From NCBI RefSeq assembly GCF_000617845.2, contig NZ_DF820426.1, positions 62,001 through 126,000 on the forward strand: a DNA stretch of 64,000 nucleotides, given 5' to 3'. Positions 25,901-34,211 of this stretch are shown in pieces. A program made the position numbers and the translations under genes. The notes beneath the pieces are model-generated. The model was given only the letters and a program-made list of their open reading frames with translations, searched no databases and was not told where the DNA came from. Positions within the stretch are counted from its first letter, which is position 1. Each line of letters starts with the position of its first letter. The DNA is from Bradyrhizobium sp. DOA9 (GTDB lineage: Bacteria; Pseudomonadota; Alphaproteobacteria; Rhizobiales; Xanthobacteraceae).

Positions 25901-28088
25901 CGACGACGTCGGCGGCCGGAATCCACGGCGCGCCGAGCCGCGCGGTGATGTCGGAGGGCTTGAGGTCGGCGGGCTGCACGCCTTGCAGGGCCGTGACGTT
26001 GCGCTCGTAGGAGGGATCGAGCGCGGCAGCGGCCTCCGCAATCTTCAGCTTGTCGCGCACGTGCCCCGACAGGTAGGCGTCGGCCGTCTGCCACGAGCCG
26101 TCCACCGGATCGCGGAAGATGGAGCTGCCGAGTTCGGCGACGACGTCGTCGCGATCCCGGTGCAGCAGCTCGGCGATGTGGTCGATGTCGATGCGCCCGC
26201 GCTCGTTGAGGACGACGGCGAGCGCGTCGGCAGCGCTCGTTATTGCCGGCGGGGCGGGCGGCGCGATCACGCGCTCGGTGAAGATCGGCCCAGGCTTCGC
26301 AGTGTTGGTCTCGAGGTCATAGTCCTCGATCGAGGCGACCAGCCAGCAATCTGGATCGTCGAGGAATGGCTGGATGTTCGGCCGGCGGTGCGTCTCACGC
26401 ACCTCGCCGCTCTCCTCGTCCTCGGCGGTCGAGACCGTCGTAAAATTGATCGGGCCGAAGCCCCGAACGAAGTTCGACCAGGCGATGCGCAGCTTGACCT
26501 TCGCGTCCTTCCACGGTCGGTCGAGCTCCTGCGCCTTCAAGACCTCGCGCACGGCGTCGCGGACCGGGATCAGCTTCCGGATGATGCGCACGTGCTTTTC
26601 CGGGATGCCATCGGCACTGCGGCTCTTGCGCGCTTTCACCGCGACCGGGCCGCCGTCGACGACCTGCATCAAGCCGTGGGCCTTGTCGAAGAAGTAGCTG
26701 CCCTCGCGCACGTGGCGATCGGCAGGCCAATCGACGTCACAGGGATCACCGGCTTCTGCCAGGTCGGGATCGATCACCTCCGGCTCGCCGTCATAGACGG
26801 CTTCCGGCAAGAAGCCGATGGCTGCTTTGAGTGTCGCTTCGAGATCCTCATCCTCGCGCGGCAGACACGTATAGGCCTCGCCGAAGGGGCCGGACGCGAC
26901 CGCGTGTGCGCCAAGCGCGAAATCCGGGCGCTGCGCGAACCATCGGTTCACGTGGATCGCGCTCTCGTCTTCCGCCGCCGGCCGAACCTCGTCGAGGTCG
27001 AGCCATGACAGGTCGCCTTTGGCGTCGCCGATCTTGCGCTTGCGGAAGAACAGGATGTCGACGACGACGTCGGTGCCGGCGCCGGCGCGGAAGCTACCCT
27101 CGGGCAGGCGAATGGCTGCGATCAGGTCGGCCGACTTCGCGATGTGCTGACGCGCCGAGGCGTCCGCCTTGTCCATTGTGCCGGAGCTCGTGACGAAGGC
27201 GGCGAGGGCGCCGGGCTTCAGGAGGTCGATTGCCCTCACGATGAAATAGTCGTGCAGTCGCAGGGTCGTTGACCGGTAGGCGCGGTCGGATCGAACGGTC
27301 CGGTCCGAGAACGGCGGATTGCCGACGGCGAGGTCGAAGCACGCCGGCAGCTCGGTGCGCGCGAAATCGCCTGTGACGATCCGCGCCCGCGGCTGCAGTA
27401 GCCGGGCGATGCGTGCGGTGACGGGGTCAAGCTCGACGCCGGTGACGTGGGAGGTCTCGCGTAGTTCGTCCGGCATCAGCGCCGGAAACAGCCCGGTGCC
27501 GATGCCGGGCTCAAGGACGCGGCCGCCGCGCCAGCCGAGGCGCTGCAGGCCCGACCAGATCGCGCTGACTATGAACTCGGGCGTGAAGTGGGCGTATTGG
27601 GTGCACCGCGCGAGCGAGGCATAGCCGGCGTCATCGACCGCGTCCTCCAGGTCGGCGCCGATCTCCCTCCAGCCCTGCGCGAAGTCGGATTCGCCGGGCT
27701 TGCGGAAAACGCCGTTGGCGAGCTCGGAAGCGCCAAAGCCCGTGAAGCGGATCAACTGCCGCTGCTCGTCCTGCGAGGCGGACCGCTGCTCCGCCTCGAT
27801 CTGCGCGGCGAGCCGAATGGCCGCAACACTGTCGCGGGCGCGCTGCTTCCAACCCCTTGCAAGGCCGCGGTCGCCGGCGAGGTGAAAGTTGTCGCCCCAC
27901 AAGCGCATCTTTGGCCCACAAGGTCGCACAGATGCGAGCGCCGGCCCAGCGGCGGCGGCCGGCGGCGGGTCGTCGCCGTGATCATTGCCGTCCAAGTCGG
28001 CGGCGAAGGCGGTGACGCCGAGGCCGAGGCTAGAGGAGAGGGCGGTGTTGCCGAAGAGGTCGATCGTGAAAGGGTCGTCCTGCGCCAT
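22995..28088 (-). CDS. Giant methylase-helicase fusion (DarB-like antirestriction protein)
   Basis: 1697 residues. The N-terminal part is an N6-adenine methyltransferase: VLEPGIGTGLFPALM is the SAM motif and NPPF lies at 257-260. The C-terminal half is an SF2 helicase: Walker A GAGKT at about 893-897, DEAQ at 1050-1053, LASGTPITNT, and motif VI QREGRIVRQGNQ. The layout matches large phage and plasmid proteins of the P1 DarB class, which protect incoming DNA from type I restriction. The MAQDDPF start has AAGGACATTTCCA upstream. It is the largest gene of the minus-strand block and a strong anti-defence candidate. Confidence 0.9.
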   Translation of the reverse strand: MAQDDPFTIDLFGNTALSSSLGLGVTAFAADLDGNDHGDDPPPAAAAGPALASVRPCGPKMRLWGDNFHLAGDRGLARGWKQRARDSVAAIRLAAQIEAEQRSASQDEQRQLIRFTGFGASELANGVFRKPGESDFAQGWREIGADLEDAVDDAGYASLARCTQYAHFTPEFIVSAIWSGLQRLGWRGGRVLEPGIGTGLFPALMPDELRETSHVTGVELDPVTARIARLLQPRARIVTGDFARTELPACFDLAVGNPPFSDRTVRSDRAYRSTTLRLHDYFIVRAIDLLKPGALAAFVTSSGTMDKADASARQHIAKSADLIAAIRLPEGSFRAGAGTDVVVDILFFRKRKIGDAKGDLSWLDLDEVRPAAEDESAIHVNRWFAQRPDFALGAHAVASGPFGEAYTCLPREDEDLEATLKAAIGFLPEAVYDGEPEVIDPDLAEAGDPCDVDWPADRHVREGSYFFDKAHGLMQVVDGGPVAVKARKSRSADGIPEKHVRIIRKLIPVRDAVREVLKAQELDRPWKDAKVKLRIAWSNFVRGFGPINFTTVSTAEDEESGEVRETHRRPNIQPFLDDPDCWLVASIEDYDLETNTAKPGPIFTERVIAPPAPPAITSAADALAVVLNERGRIDIDHIAELLHRDRDDVVAELGSSIFRDPVDGSWQTADAYLSGHVRDKLKIAEAAAALDPSYERNVTALQGVQPADLKPSDITARLGAPWIPAADVVAFVKATMDAEIRIHHMPELAAWTVEARQLGWTAAGTSEWGTDRRHAGELLADALNSRVPQIFDTVKDGDSERRVLNVVDTEAAKTKLSRIKDAFQRWIWSDPDRTDRLARVYNDRFNNIAPRAFDGAHLKLPGASGAFVLYGHQKRGIWRIVSAGSTYLAHAVGAGKTMTMAAAIMEQRRLGLVAKAMLVVPGHCLAQAAREFLALYPNARILVADENNFTKDKRYRFLSRAATATWDAIIITHSAFRFIAVPSAFEQQMIQDELELYETLLTKVESDDRVSRKRLERLKEGLQERLESLSTRKDDLLTISEIGVDQIIVDEAQEFRKLSFATNMSTLKGVDPNGSQRAWDLYVKSRFVETKNPGRALVLASGTPITNTLGEMFSVQRYLGYEALLERGLHEFDAWASTFGDVTTELELQPSGKYKPVTRFATFVNVPELIAMFRSFADVVMPDDLRQYVKVPAVSTGKRQILTAKPSPAFKRYQTRLGERIKAIEERDCAPEPGDDILLSVITDGRHAAIDLRLVDPDNDNEADNKLNLLVGNAFRIWNETAESSYARTDGKLFELPGAAQMIFSDLGTISVEKSRGFSAYRWIRDELVRLGVPPGEIAFMQDYKKSEAKQRLFGDVRAGKVRFLIGSSDTMGTGVNAQLRLKALHHLDVPWLPSQIEQREGRIVRQGNQHDEVDIFAYATEGSLDAQMWQNNERKARFIAAALSGDTSIRRLEDMGESQANQFAMAKAIASGDPRLMQKAGLEADIARLERLRAAHIDDQHAVRRQMREAERDIDLSIRRIGEVSRDIERRVPTAGDAFTMAVTGDSYAERKPAGRALMKEILILVQLQQEGEIVIASIGGFELAYSGERFGADGYRYTTMLLRTGAEYETELPVTVTPLSAVARLEHALANFEGERERYRQRLADARRRLASYESRDGGDFAFAGELAEKRRQLAEVEMALAEDGEGTREIAAAA

Positions 28089-28199
28089 TGGAAATGTCCT
28101 TCTGCTGGGCGCGCGCGACCGCGCCGCCGTCGCGGGAGCGGCGGGCGGCACGGTCTTGCGGGATTGACGGGAGAGCCGGCGGGAGGCTCCGAATTGCGA

Positions 28200-28220
28200 A
28201 GCCCGGCACGGGGCCGGGCT
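28200..28220. terminator. Hairpin between DUF1419 and helicase genes
   Basis: AGCCCGGC / GCCGGGCT with loop ACGGG, about 30 bases after the DUF1419 stop. Perfect 8-bp stem without a clear U tract. Confidence 0.5.
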
Positions 28221-28251
28221 GTTCGCAGGTCGAGGAGGGCGGGCGGCTCGG

Positions 28252-28857
28252 CTAGGCTGCGACCACTTCCGGCAGGTGGCGGAGCTGCACCGGCAGTTTC
28301 GCTGCGATCTCCGCTTCGGTAAGGTCGTCCAGCAGCTTCAGCGCGGTGCCGTGCTGGCCGGAGTAGACGAGCACGGTGCGGCGGCCGCGCACGGCGGCCG
28401 GCCAGCGCTCACCGGCGTAGCCGCGGTAGTCGTCATGCGTGCTCGACCAGATGTGCTCGAGCCGCTCTTCGCGCGTCATCGCACGGACAGGACGAGATTC
28501 GCGCTCGGTGATCGCGGCCTTCATCCGCTCCGGCGACACTCTGTCCGACAGATCGCAATAGCCATGGAACCAGCGCCTCTGGCCGTCAATCGACAAGGAC
28601 AGAAAAACGCTGGTCACGCTTGCCGTCATGAATTCGCGCATTGCGGACATGTCGGCGCGCATCCATAGCGGCGGCAGGATCTCGAGCAAGTAGTCGTGTT
28701 CGCTCTCGGCGAGCTCGAACCACTCGCCTGCGAAGAGGTTGACGGCATCGCCTTCGGCCATGGCCGGATTGCCGCAATGGCGATTGAACATACGGTGCAT
28801 CTCGTGGCGCGTCGCGACGCCTTCGAAGACCTTGCGAATGGTAAGTGAGGTGTGCAT
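28252..28857 (-). CDS. DUF1419 family protein
   Basis: 201 residues with the family's hallmark segments: RKVFEGVATRHEMHRMFNRH, GEWFELAESEHDYLLEILPPLWMR, GYCDLSDR and MTREERLEHIWSSTHDDYRGYAGERWP. DUF1419 genes are regular neighbours of the methylase-helicase on rhizobial plasmids; no activity is known. AGGAG lies upstream of the start at 28857. It is followed by a hairpin and then the helicase gene. Confidence 0.87.
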   Translation of the reverse strand: MHTSLTIRKVFEGVATRHEMHRMFNRHCGNPAMAEGDAVNLFAGEWFELAESEHDYLLEILPPLWMRADMSAMREFMTASVTSVFLSLSIDGQRRWFHGYCDLSDRVSPERMKAAITERESRPVRAMTREERLEHIWSSTHDDYRGYAGERWPAAVRGRRTVLVYSGQHGTALKLLDDLTEAEIAAKLPVQLRHLPEVVAA

Positions 28858-29160
28858 CGGCGGCTCCTCTTGGCCTGGCCGGACTGAAGCGCGAGCGATC
28901 CGCCTGATCTCTTTGTCACTTCAGTCCTTCATCACGCCTCCCGCGGGCCGCCTCTCCGGTCCGGCGGGTCAAGGGCCGCGGAACGCGGGCGAAGCTTCAC
29001 CCTTGACGCGCTGGCCGGGCATGCGGCAGCGCCTCATTCCCATTCCATTTTTCCTTTCATTGTTCGATCTCCTTATCCTGCCGCTCACGGACAGCATAAG
29101 GCACCGCAATCATGCGACGGCGCTGCCGCAACGTACCATCCGGCCCATTCGCGAGCCGAA
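28858..29160. other. Gap between TOPRIM and DUF1419 genes
   Basis: About 300 GC-rich bases. It includes the promoter side of the DUF1419 gene. No gene seen. Confidence 0.4.
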
Positions 29161-30060
29161 TCAAGGGGTCGCCGTCAGGGCTTTCAGGTCCTCATTCCAA
29201 TCATCGGTGCGCGGTCGTAATCGCGCATATTCCGCACTCGCTTCTCCGGCAATGGCACGAACGCGATCGGCATACACGTCACCCTGCCGATTGTTGTCGG
29301 TCGCTGCCACGAGGCAGACATTGGCGCGCTTGGCCAGATTGCGGATGGCATGATCTGTCGCCGGGGACCAGCCGCCTCCAGTGCTGACATAAAGTGTATC
29401 GGAGCGTCGGACCTCAATCGCCGCAAGGCTCATGGCATCGATGGCCGCCTCTGTAATGCAGATCCGCTCGGACTCGGGCAGCCCGAAGCGGAAAAGTTCT
29501 TTCGCACCCTCACTGGCGAAGCCGCGCCATTGCGGTCCACGCTCCTCCCACCCCGTGATCGCTTCGGCAAAATCGCTATGAGCGGCCCATATGCTGCCTC
29601 GAGGGCCTTCTCGCAACCGATCGAAGGCGATCACCTGCTTCACGATCTCGGCCGACACCCCGCGCTCATCCGTGAGATAGCGCCAAGCTGGCGAGCCTGG
29701 GCGCGGCTTGAAGCGATGTTGCCACCGCTCAACAACGGATCTCGGCGCCTTCGGCCTTGCCGGCCGCTGCCACGCTGGTGCACTGGGACGGAAACCAACC
29801 ATATCCGCAACACGGTCACATGCTTCGACAAAGCCATCGGCACCAAGATGTTCGGCGAGTGAAAACACGTCTCCCTTCGCTGGCGACAACGGATCGAACC
29901 AGCCGCGGCCTTCGTGGATAACGATGATGATGTTGCTGTCACGGCGATACTTGATCGCGCGTCGGGTGCTTTCCTTGACGTCGACCTTCCAGCCGTCTTT
30001 CTCCAGCAGGGCCGCGCAGCCAACCTTTTGGCGAAGCTCTTCGATTTCTCTCTTGTCCAT
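29161..30060 (-). CDS. DUF3991/TOPRIM domain protein (primase-like)
   Basis: 299 residues. The N-terminal part (EIEELRQKVGCAALLEKDGW ... KYRR ... HEGRGWFDPLSPAKGDVFSL) is the DUF3991-associated module, a degenerate primase-type zinc finger without its cysteines. The C-terminal part is a TOPRIM fold: RICITEAAIDAMSLA supplies the acidic E, and CLVAATDNNRQGD the DxN/D motif. Such proteins occur on conjugative plasmids and may prime or process transferred single strands. ATG 30060 is chosen by family alignment; the ribosome binding site is weak. Confidence 0.83.
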   Translation of the reverse strand: MDKREIEELRQKVGCAALLEKDGWKVDVKESTRRAIKYRRDSNIIIVIHEGRGWFDPLSPAKGDVFSLAEHLGADGFVEACDRVADMVGFRPSAPAWQRPARPKAPRSVVERWQHRFKPRPGSPAWRYLTDERGVSAEIVKQVIAFDRLREGPRGSIWAAHSDFAEAITGWEERGPQWRGFASEGAKELFRFGLPESERICITEAAIDAMSLAAIEVRRSDTLYVSTGGGWSPATDHAIRNLAKRANVCLVAATDNNRQGDVYADRVRAIAGEASAEYARLRPRTDDWNEDLKALTATP

Positions 30061-30264
30061 TTGTCTGCACCGGTCTCGCGCAAGCGAGTCCGCCCCTTTC
30101 TTCTGTTGATCTCTCTTGCTCCCACCCTTGCGGAGCATTCCCGACCGGCCGCGAAGCCTGCCGAATGCAAGGGCGCGATGACCAACCGTCAGTCGCCGCG
30201 TCATCGGGCGCGGCGAAGCCTCCCTTGCAGCCGGCACGGCGCCAGCGGCAGCCGGTCGCCCGGC

Positions 30265-30441
30265 TCAATGAGCCGGGCACCAGGGGTCGTATTCGTGAAC
30301 GATGGCGTCCTGATCGCCATCGTACTCGCTGGAGACCATCACGCCGAATGCATTATCAGCCTGGAAAAGAATGACCGGCACCATGAGCGTGCGGGCGAGA
30401 TCAAAGGCGTGGTTCTGAGCGAGCGTGAGATTGTGCGACAT
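30265..30441 (-). CDS. Small protein of unknown function (58 aa)
   Basis: ATG 30441 has GGGAG upstream. The protein reads MSHNLTLAQNHAFDLARTLM, then VPVILFQADNAFGVMVSSEY, then a tail ending CPAH. Composition is balanced and unlike the arginine-rich shadow frames, so it is probably real. It lies 205 bases before the TOPRIM gene in the same direction, and its long GC-rich leader starts the minus-strand block. No family recognised. Confidence 0.6.
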   Translation of the reverse strand: MSHNLTLAQNHAFDLARTLMVPVILFQADNAFGVMVSSEYDGDQDAIVHEYDPWCPAH

Positions 30442-31096
30442 TGAAGGCTCCCGTCTTGCGGCGGGGACCGTCCCCGCTCGACAGGCGCCGACGTGTTCGG
30501 GGGGCGGCTGCGGTCACCTCGAGAGGCGAAGCCGAAGAGGTCGCACGCTTGCGTAGCGAACCCCTTGCGGGTTGATCGTGGAAGGCCGCACCCGAACCAA
30601 GGAAAGCCCATTCGAGAGCGGGCTTGGTCCTTCATCGGAAGCGTGAACTTCCAAAACGCACATACTTGGTCGCGCGGATAACGAAGCTCAGGCAGCTTTG
30701 CGAATTGTCCCATTCAATGCATTCAAGGTCATCGGCGTTGCGTGCACGCATGGATAAATCCCGGTCCGAGTTTGTGCGAAGCTGCTTTCGATCGGATCAG
30801 CAGGTGCCGTTGGTCGGGGATACGGGCCGTTTGCGTCAGGGATGGCAGCCCGGAAGGGGGAAGACCCGCTTGCGGGGCTTCAGCGCAGCCAACAGCCCGG
30901 CCCGCAGGGCGACGCTCAATTCCCTGCTCGAATATCCCGCGAACACATAGGTACGGTGAAATGCGAGCAGCCATCCGCTTTTTTTAACTGAAAGCCGTGG
31001 CAAGCCGAGCTCAAGCACCTCCTTGGCAAGCCCACGCGCCGGTCAAATCGCTCGTCATAGAGCCGCGCTTGCTGACCCGGACGGCTGTACTACGCG
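30442..31096. other. Intergenic region with leader hairpin
   Basis: About 650 bases. The left part is the leader of the 58-residue gene and includes a perfect stem (30461-30477, GCGGGGA/TCCCCGC). A 39-codon minus frame from 30750 exists, but I cannot support it as a gene. Confidence 0.4.
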
Positions 31097-31828
31097 TTAT
31101 GGAAGCAATCCCTGCCGAAACGCGAGGGCCACAGCGTGGGGAAGGGTCAGTGCAGCAAGATTTCGCCTAGCATTATCCAGATGATACTTCACCCCACGCG
31201 ACGAAACCCCTAGAAGCTGCGCAATATCTTGCATCGTCTTGCCATCGGAGATCCACTCAAGACACTGCCGCTCGCGCTGGGTCAGGGGACTTTCCTGCTG
31301 GCTGTTCGGGGGCGTGCGTCCAATTCTGGCGGCGTTCACGTGCGCATGATAGGTAAGTCCCAACCTTTCCAACATGACTCGCGAGCTCTCGACGAAACGA
31401 TCGAGTCCAAGGCTGCGGTCGTCAACCGCTAGCGTGAACGCCGCGAACTGGTTTTGGCTTGCCGGAATGCGAACCGTTAGACCGGTCCTGATCTTGAAGC
31501 TGAGTGCATCGTCAAACAGACGGCGTTCCTTCGCCGACTTTGCGCTTCGCGCCTCACGTCCATCCCACACGAACATCCGGCCTGTGTTTCGCGGATCCTG
31601 AAGAACGGGATCGATGTTGTCGTATCCTTCACGAAAATAGTGGCTGGTCCAACTCTTCGGATAGGATGAGATCAGTTTGGGGCCATTCGCGCGGTGGCCA
31701 AAGTAGGCGAACCAGCGGAAACCCAATGCATGCGCAGTTCGTTCCGCGATGCGTCGAAAATCATCTTCCGTATGGGCAGAGTGAAGACAGTCGACAAATT
31801 CATCGCATGCTCTTTTGGCTTCTTTCAT
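31097..31828 (-). CDS. LuxR-family quorum-sensing regulator (TraR-like)
   Basis: 243 residues. The N-terminal autoinducer-binding domain keeps the signature aromatic and acidic residues in SYPKSWTSHYFREGYDNIDPVL. The C-terminal LuxR HTH is at about 177-221 (LTQRERQCLEWISDGKTMQDIAQLLGVSSRGVKYHL). It is divergent from luxI, with a candidate lux box in between. It probably activates the luxI-virB operon when acyl-homoserine lactone accumulates, as TraR does on Ti plasmids. Confidence 0.92.
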   Translation of the reverse strand: MKEAKRACDEFVDCLHSAHTEDDFRRIAERTAHALGFRWFAYFGHRANGPKLISSYPKSWTSHYFREGYDNIDPVLQDPRNTGRMFVWDGREARSAKSAKERRLFDDALSFKIRTGLTVRIPASQNQFAAFTLAVDDRSLGLDRFVESSRVMLERLGLTYHAHVNAARIGRTPPNSQQESPLTQRERQCLEWISDGKTMQDIAQLLGVSSRGVKYHLDNARRNLAALTLPHAVALAFRQGLLP

Positions 31829-32249
31829 CGCACCCCTTTAGAACTATTCTGGTTCCCAAAAGCGACAACCCCGCAACATTCGCGCGCTGCGTGTGGGGCG
31901 TGTATTGCCGCCTTGCGGCAGCTTTGCGGCACGAACAATTCGATATCGCTCTGTCAGAGTTGCAGCATCAACACGAACATACGACGCAGGAAAAACGACC
32001 TCTGACTGTATTCACAGATAGCAACTATTTTCTCCGTTCTAGAAGTTAAGGAATTCCATTCCCTGCGCGGTGAGATCTGTGCGCCACAACTTTACACAGT
32101 TTCCAAAGTGCGCGCGGATGACCACGCCTGCGAATGCGGTTCGCGACCCAACAGAACTATGACGTCCTGTCAGAAGTGACAGCGCAACGCCGGGACCGCG
32201 CCTGCTTTCTTGATCTCGAAGCTGCTGATTCGTAAGCCTGAGGTTATGA
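31829..32249. other. Divergent luxR-luxI promoter region
   Basis: 420 bases that are more AT-rich than their neighbours. It contains the lux-box-like dyad at 32167-32182. No gene seen. Confidence 0.6.
32167..32182. promoter_or_regulatory. Lux-box-like dyad upstream of luxI
   Basis: CTGTCA and TGACAG separated by GAAG, centred about 75 bases before the luxI start. It resembles the CTGxCAG-type LuxR sites and is well placed for activation of the luxI-virB operon. Confidence 0.6.
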
Positions 32250-32885
32250 ATGAAGGTCATTGTGCGCACGCGTATGGCGCTCCTGCACGACTCCGAACTG
32301 GCGATGGGAATGCATCGTCTGCGAGGGCGCGTGTTCAAGGAGCGGCTCGACTGGGACGTCTCTGTCGCGGACGGATTGGAGATCGATCAGTACGACGCAT
32401 GCAAGCCGACTTATCTCTTGGTGGTCGACCGGCGCGAAGTTGCCGGTTGTGTTCGCCTGCTGCCCACCACTGGACCCAACATGCTGGCGGATACGTTCCC
32501 AGTGTTGCTGGATGGCCACGCGGCGCCCAGAGCAGCCAGAATCTGGGAGAGCTCGCGGTTTTGCGTTGATACCAAAACCGTCGCAGCGACAGCCGAAAAC
32601 GGCTTGCGGGAAGCGACATTCCTGCTCTTTGCGGCCATGATTGAATGGGGCCAGCAGCACGACCTGCAGGCCATCGCGACCGTCACTGATCTGCGCATGG
32701 AGCGAATCCTGCGCCGGGCCGGATGGCATCTCGATCGCCTGGGCACACCGCGTCAAATCGGAACCACCGCGGCTGTCGCAGGACTGTTGCCGGTCACCGA
32801 TGACGCCCTCCGAGCGATCCGGGCGGCCGGCAAGATTTCGAAGCCGGTAATTGAGGCTCCATCTAGCATGGCGCGCGCAGCATAG
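32250..32885 (+). CDS. LuxI-family acyl-homoserine-lactone synthase
   Basis: 211 residues. Conserved positions are visible in the N-terminal RLRGRVFKERLDWDV (the R..VF....W motif), LVVDRREVAGCVRLLPTTGPNML (catalytic region with the G..R.LPT motif) and ARIWESSRFCVD (E.SRF). It makes the signal sensed by the divergent LuxR. It is the first gene of a plus-strand operon reaching 45.6 kb, as traI is first in the Ti trb operon. Confidence 0.94.
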   Translation: MKVIVRTRMALLHDSELAMGMHRLRGRVFKERLDWDVSVADGLEIDQYDACKPTYLLVVDRREVAGCVRLLPTTGPNMLADTFPVLLDGHAAPRAARIWESSRFCVDTKTVAATAENGLREATFLLFAAMIEWGQQHDLQAIATVTDLRMERILRRAGWHLDRLGTPRQIGTTAAVAGLLPVTDDALRAIRAAGKISKPVIEAPSSMARAA

Positions 32886-32930
32886 CGTCGAACGTCTCCA
32901 GATCCTGACAACAGCGAAAGGCTTTCTGCA

Positions 32931-33506
32931 ATGGATCCAGCTGCATTCGCAGCTCTGGTCGAACAGTGCGCTCCGACGCCGGACCAGGTCCGGCCGCTGA
33001 CGGCGATTGTGCGGCAGGCGAGCTCGTTCGAGCCGCTGCTCGTCACGATTCAGGCGCGCAAACCAGTTCCAATTCAGGCAAGTGACCGTGACGAAGCGAT
33101 TCAGCTCGCGACTGAGGCCATCGCCACCGGCCAGCCGGTCCGGACCGGTCTCGCTCAGCTTGACGCCGAGGAAACCAAGCAGGCCGGGCTGACGGCAGCA
33201 ACGACATTCGACGCGTGCAAGCACATCGCCGGCCTTGGCAGATTGTTTGAGGCCCGATTGCAAGCAGCAAACGTGACCGCCTCGGGCCGCGAACAGGCCA
33301 TTGCCCATGTTGTGGCGAGCTTCGCGACTAAGGCTCCCGGCACACCGCTCGAAGTCCTTACGCGGCCGACAGCCTCTCGCGGTGTCGACATTTCCATCGG
33401 CGACACACCGCCAACCAACACGCCAGCCGCACCCGCCAGAGAGCGTTCGAAGTGGGATGTCTATCGCTCGGGCCTCGGCACATCCGTCTTCGTCTATGAA
33501 CGATGA
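32931..33506 (+). CDS. virB1: VirB1-like protein with degenerate lytic transglycosylase site
   Basis: 191 residues. The order of segments follows VirB1 transglycosylases: AALVEQCAP, AIVRQASSFEPLLV, DEAIQLATEAIATGQPV, GLAQLDAEE, AATTFDACKHIAGLGRLFEAR. In active enzymes the second segment carries the catalytic Glu (VRxES.F); here it is Ala. The usual GLMQIN motif is changed to GLAQLD. The C-terminus is a low-complexity tail. It may be structural only, or another enzyme may open the cell wall. Position between luxI and virB2 supports the name. Confidence 0.82.
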   Translation: MDPAAFAALVEQCAPTPDQVRPLTAIVRQASSFEPLLVTIQARKPVPIQASDRDEAIQLATEAIATGQPVRTGLAQLDAEETKQAGLTAATTFDACKHIAGLGRLFEARLQAANVTASGREQAIAHVVASFATKAPGTPLEVLTRPTASRGVDISIGDTPPTNTPAAPARERSKWDVYRSGLGTSVFVYER

Positions 33507-33576
33507 GGACCTCTTTGTCTCAACTCAACATCGCAGTCCGGGCTGGTCCGGCTGCACTGCCAATCGGAGCCGTGTC

Positions 33577-33873
33577 ATGACTTCTCCTCTTAAACACTCT
33601 GCTGCCCTTCTTTGCATGGGAGCCGTCCTCAGCATCGCCTTGGTTGAACCCGCGCTGGCGCAGACCGCGAACATCGAGGGCGTGTTGCAGAACATCGTCA
33701 ACATGCTAACCGGTAACGTTGCGCGCCTGCTGGCGACGCTCGCCGTCATCATCGTCGGCATCGCCTGGATGTTCGGCTATCTCGATCTGCGAAAGGCGGC
33801 CTATGTGGTGCTCGGTGTCGCCATCACGTTCGGCGCCTCCGAGGTGGTCTCGACCCTGACCGGGGGTCGCTGA
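33577..33873 (+). CDS. virB2: VirB2 pilin
   Basis: 98 residues. A signal peptide ends at PALAQ; the mature part has two hydrophobic helices (LLATLAVIIVGIAWMFG and AAYVVLGVAITFGASEVV), the TrbC/VirB2 layout. GGAG precedes ATG 33577. The stop overlaps the virB3 start (TGATG). It forms the conjugative pilus. Confidence 0.92.
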   Translation: MTSPLKHSAALLCMGAVLSIALVEPALAQTANIEGVLQNIVNMLTGNVARLLATLAVIIVGIAWMFGYLDLRKAAYVVLGVAITFGASEVVSTLTGGR

Positions 33874-34211
33874 TGAGTGAGGCCCCGCGTCTCACGGAGG
33901 ACACTCTGTTCCTCGCCTGCACGCGTCCGGCCATGGTGGCCGGCGTCACCATGGAAGCCATGGCGCTCAACGTGATGTTTTCCTGCATCCTGTTCCTGGT
34001 GGCCGGGAGCATCATCTACGGTCTGGTCGCACTTCCGATCCATGGCGTTTGCCGCATTATCTGCCGGCACGACCCCAACATGTTCCGGATTCTGCTCGCC
34101 TGGATCGAAACCCGCGGACGCACGCGCAACGCGTCATTCTGGGGCGGATCGTCCTGCACGCCGCTCAAGCTCGTCCGGCGATATCGAACACGAGACCTTG
34201 GTTATGCATAA
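33873..34211 (+). CDS. virB3: VirB3 inner-membrane component
   Basis: 112 residues, beginning SEAPRLTEDTLFLACTRPAMVAGV, the VirB3/TrbD pattern, with one membrane helix (ALNVMFSCILFLVAG). It overlaps virB4 by eight bases. It anchors near VirB4 in the inner-membrane complex. Confidence 0.9.
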   Translation: MSEAPRLTEDTLFLACTRPAMVAGVTMEAMALNVMFSCILFLVAGSIIYGLVALPIHGVCRIICRHDPNMFRILLAWIETRGRTRNASFWGGSSCTPLKLVRRYRTRDLGYA

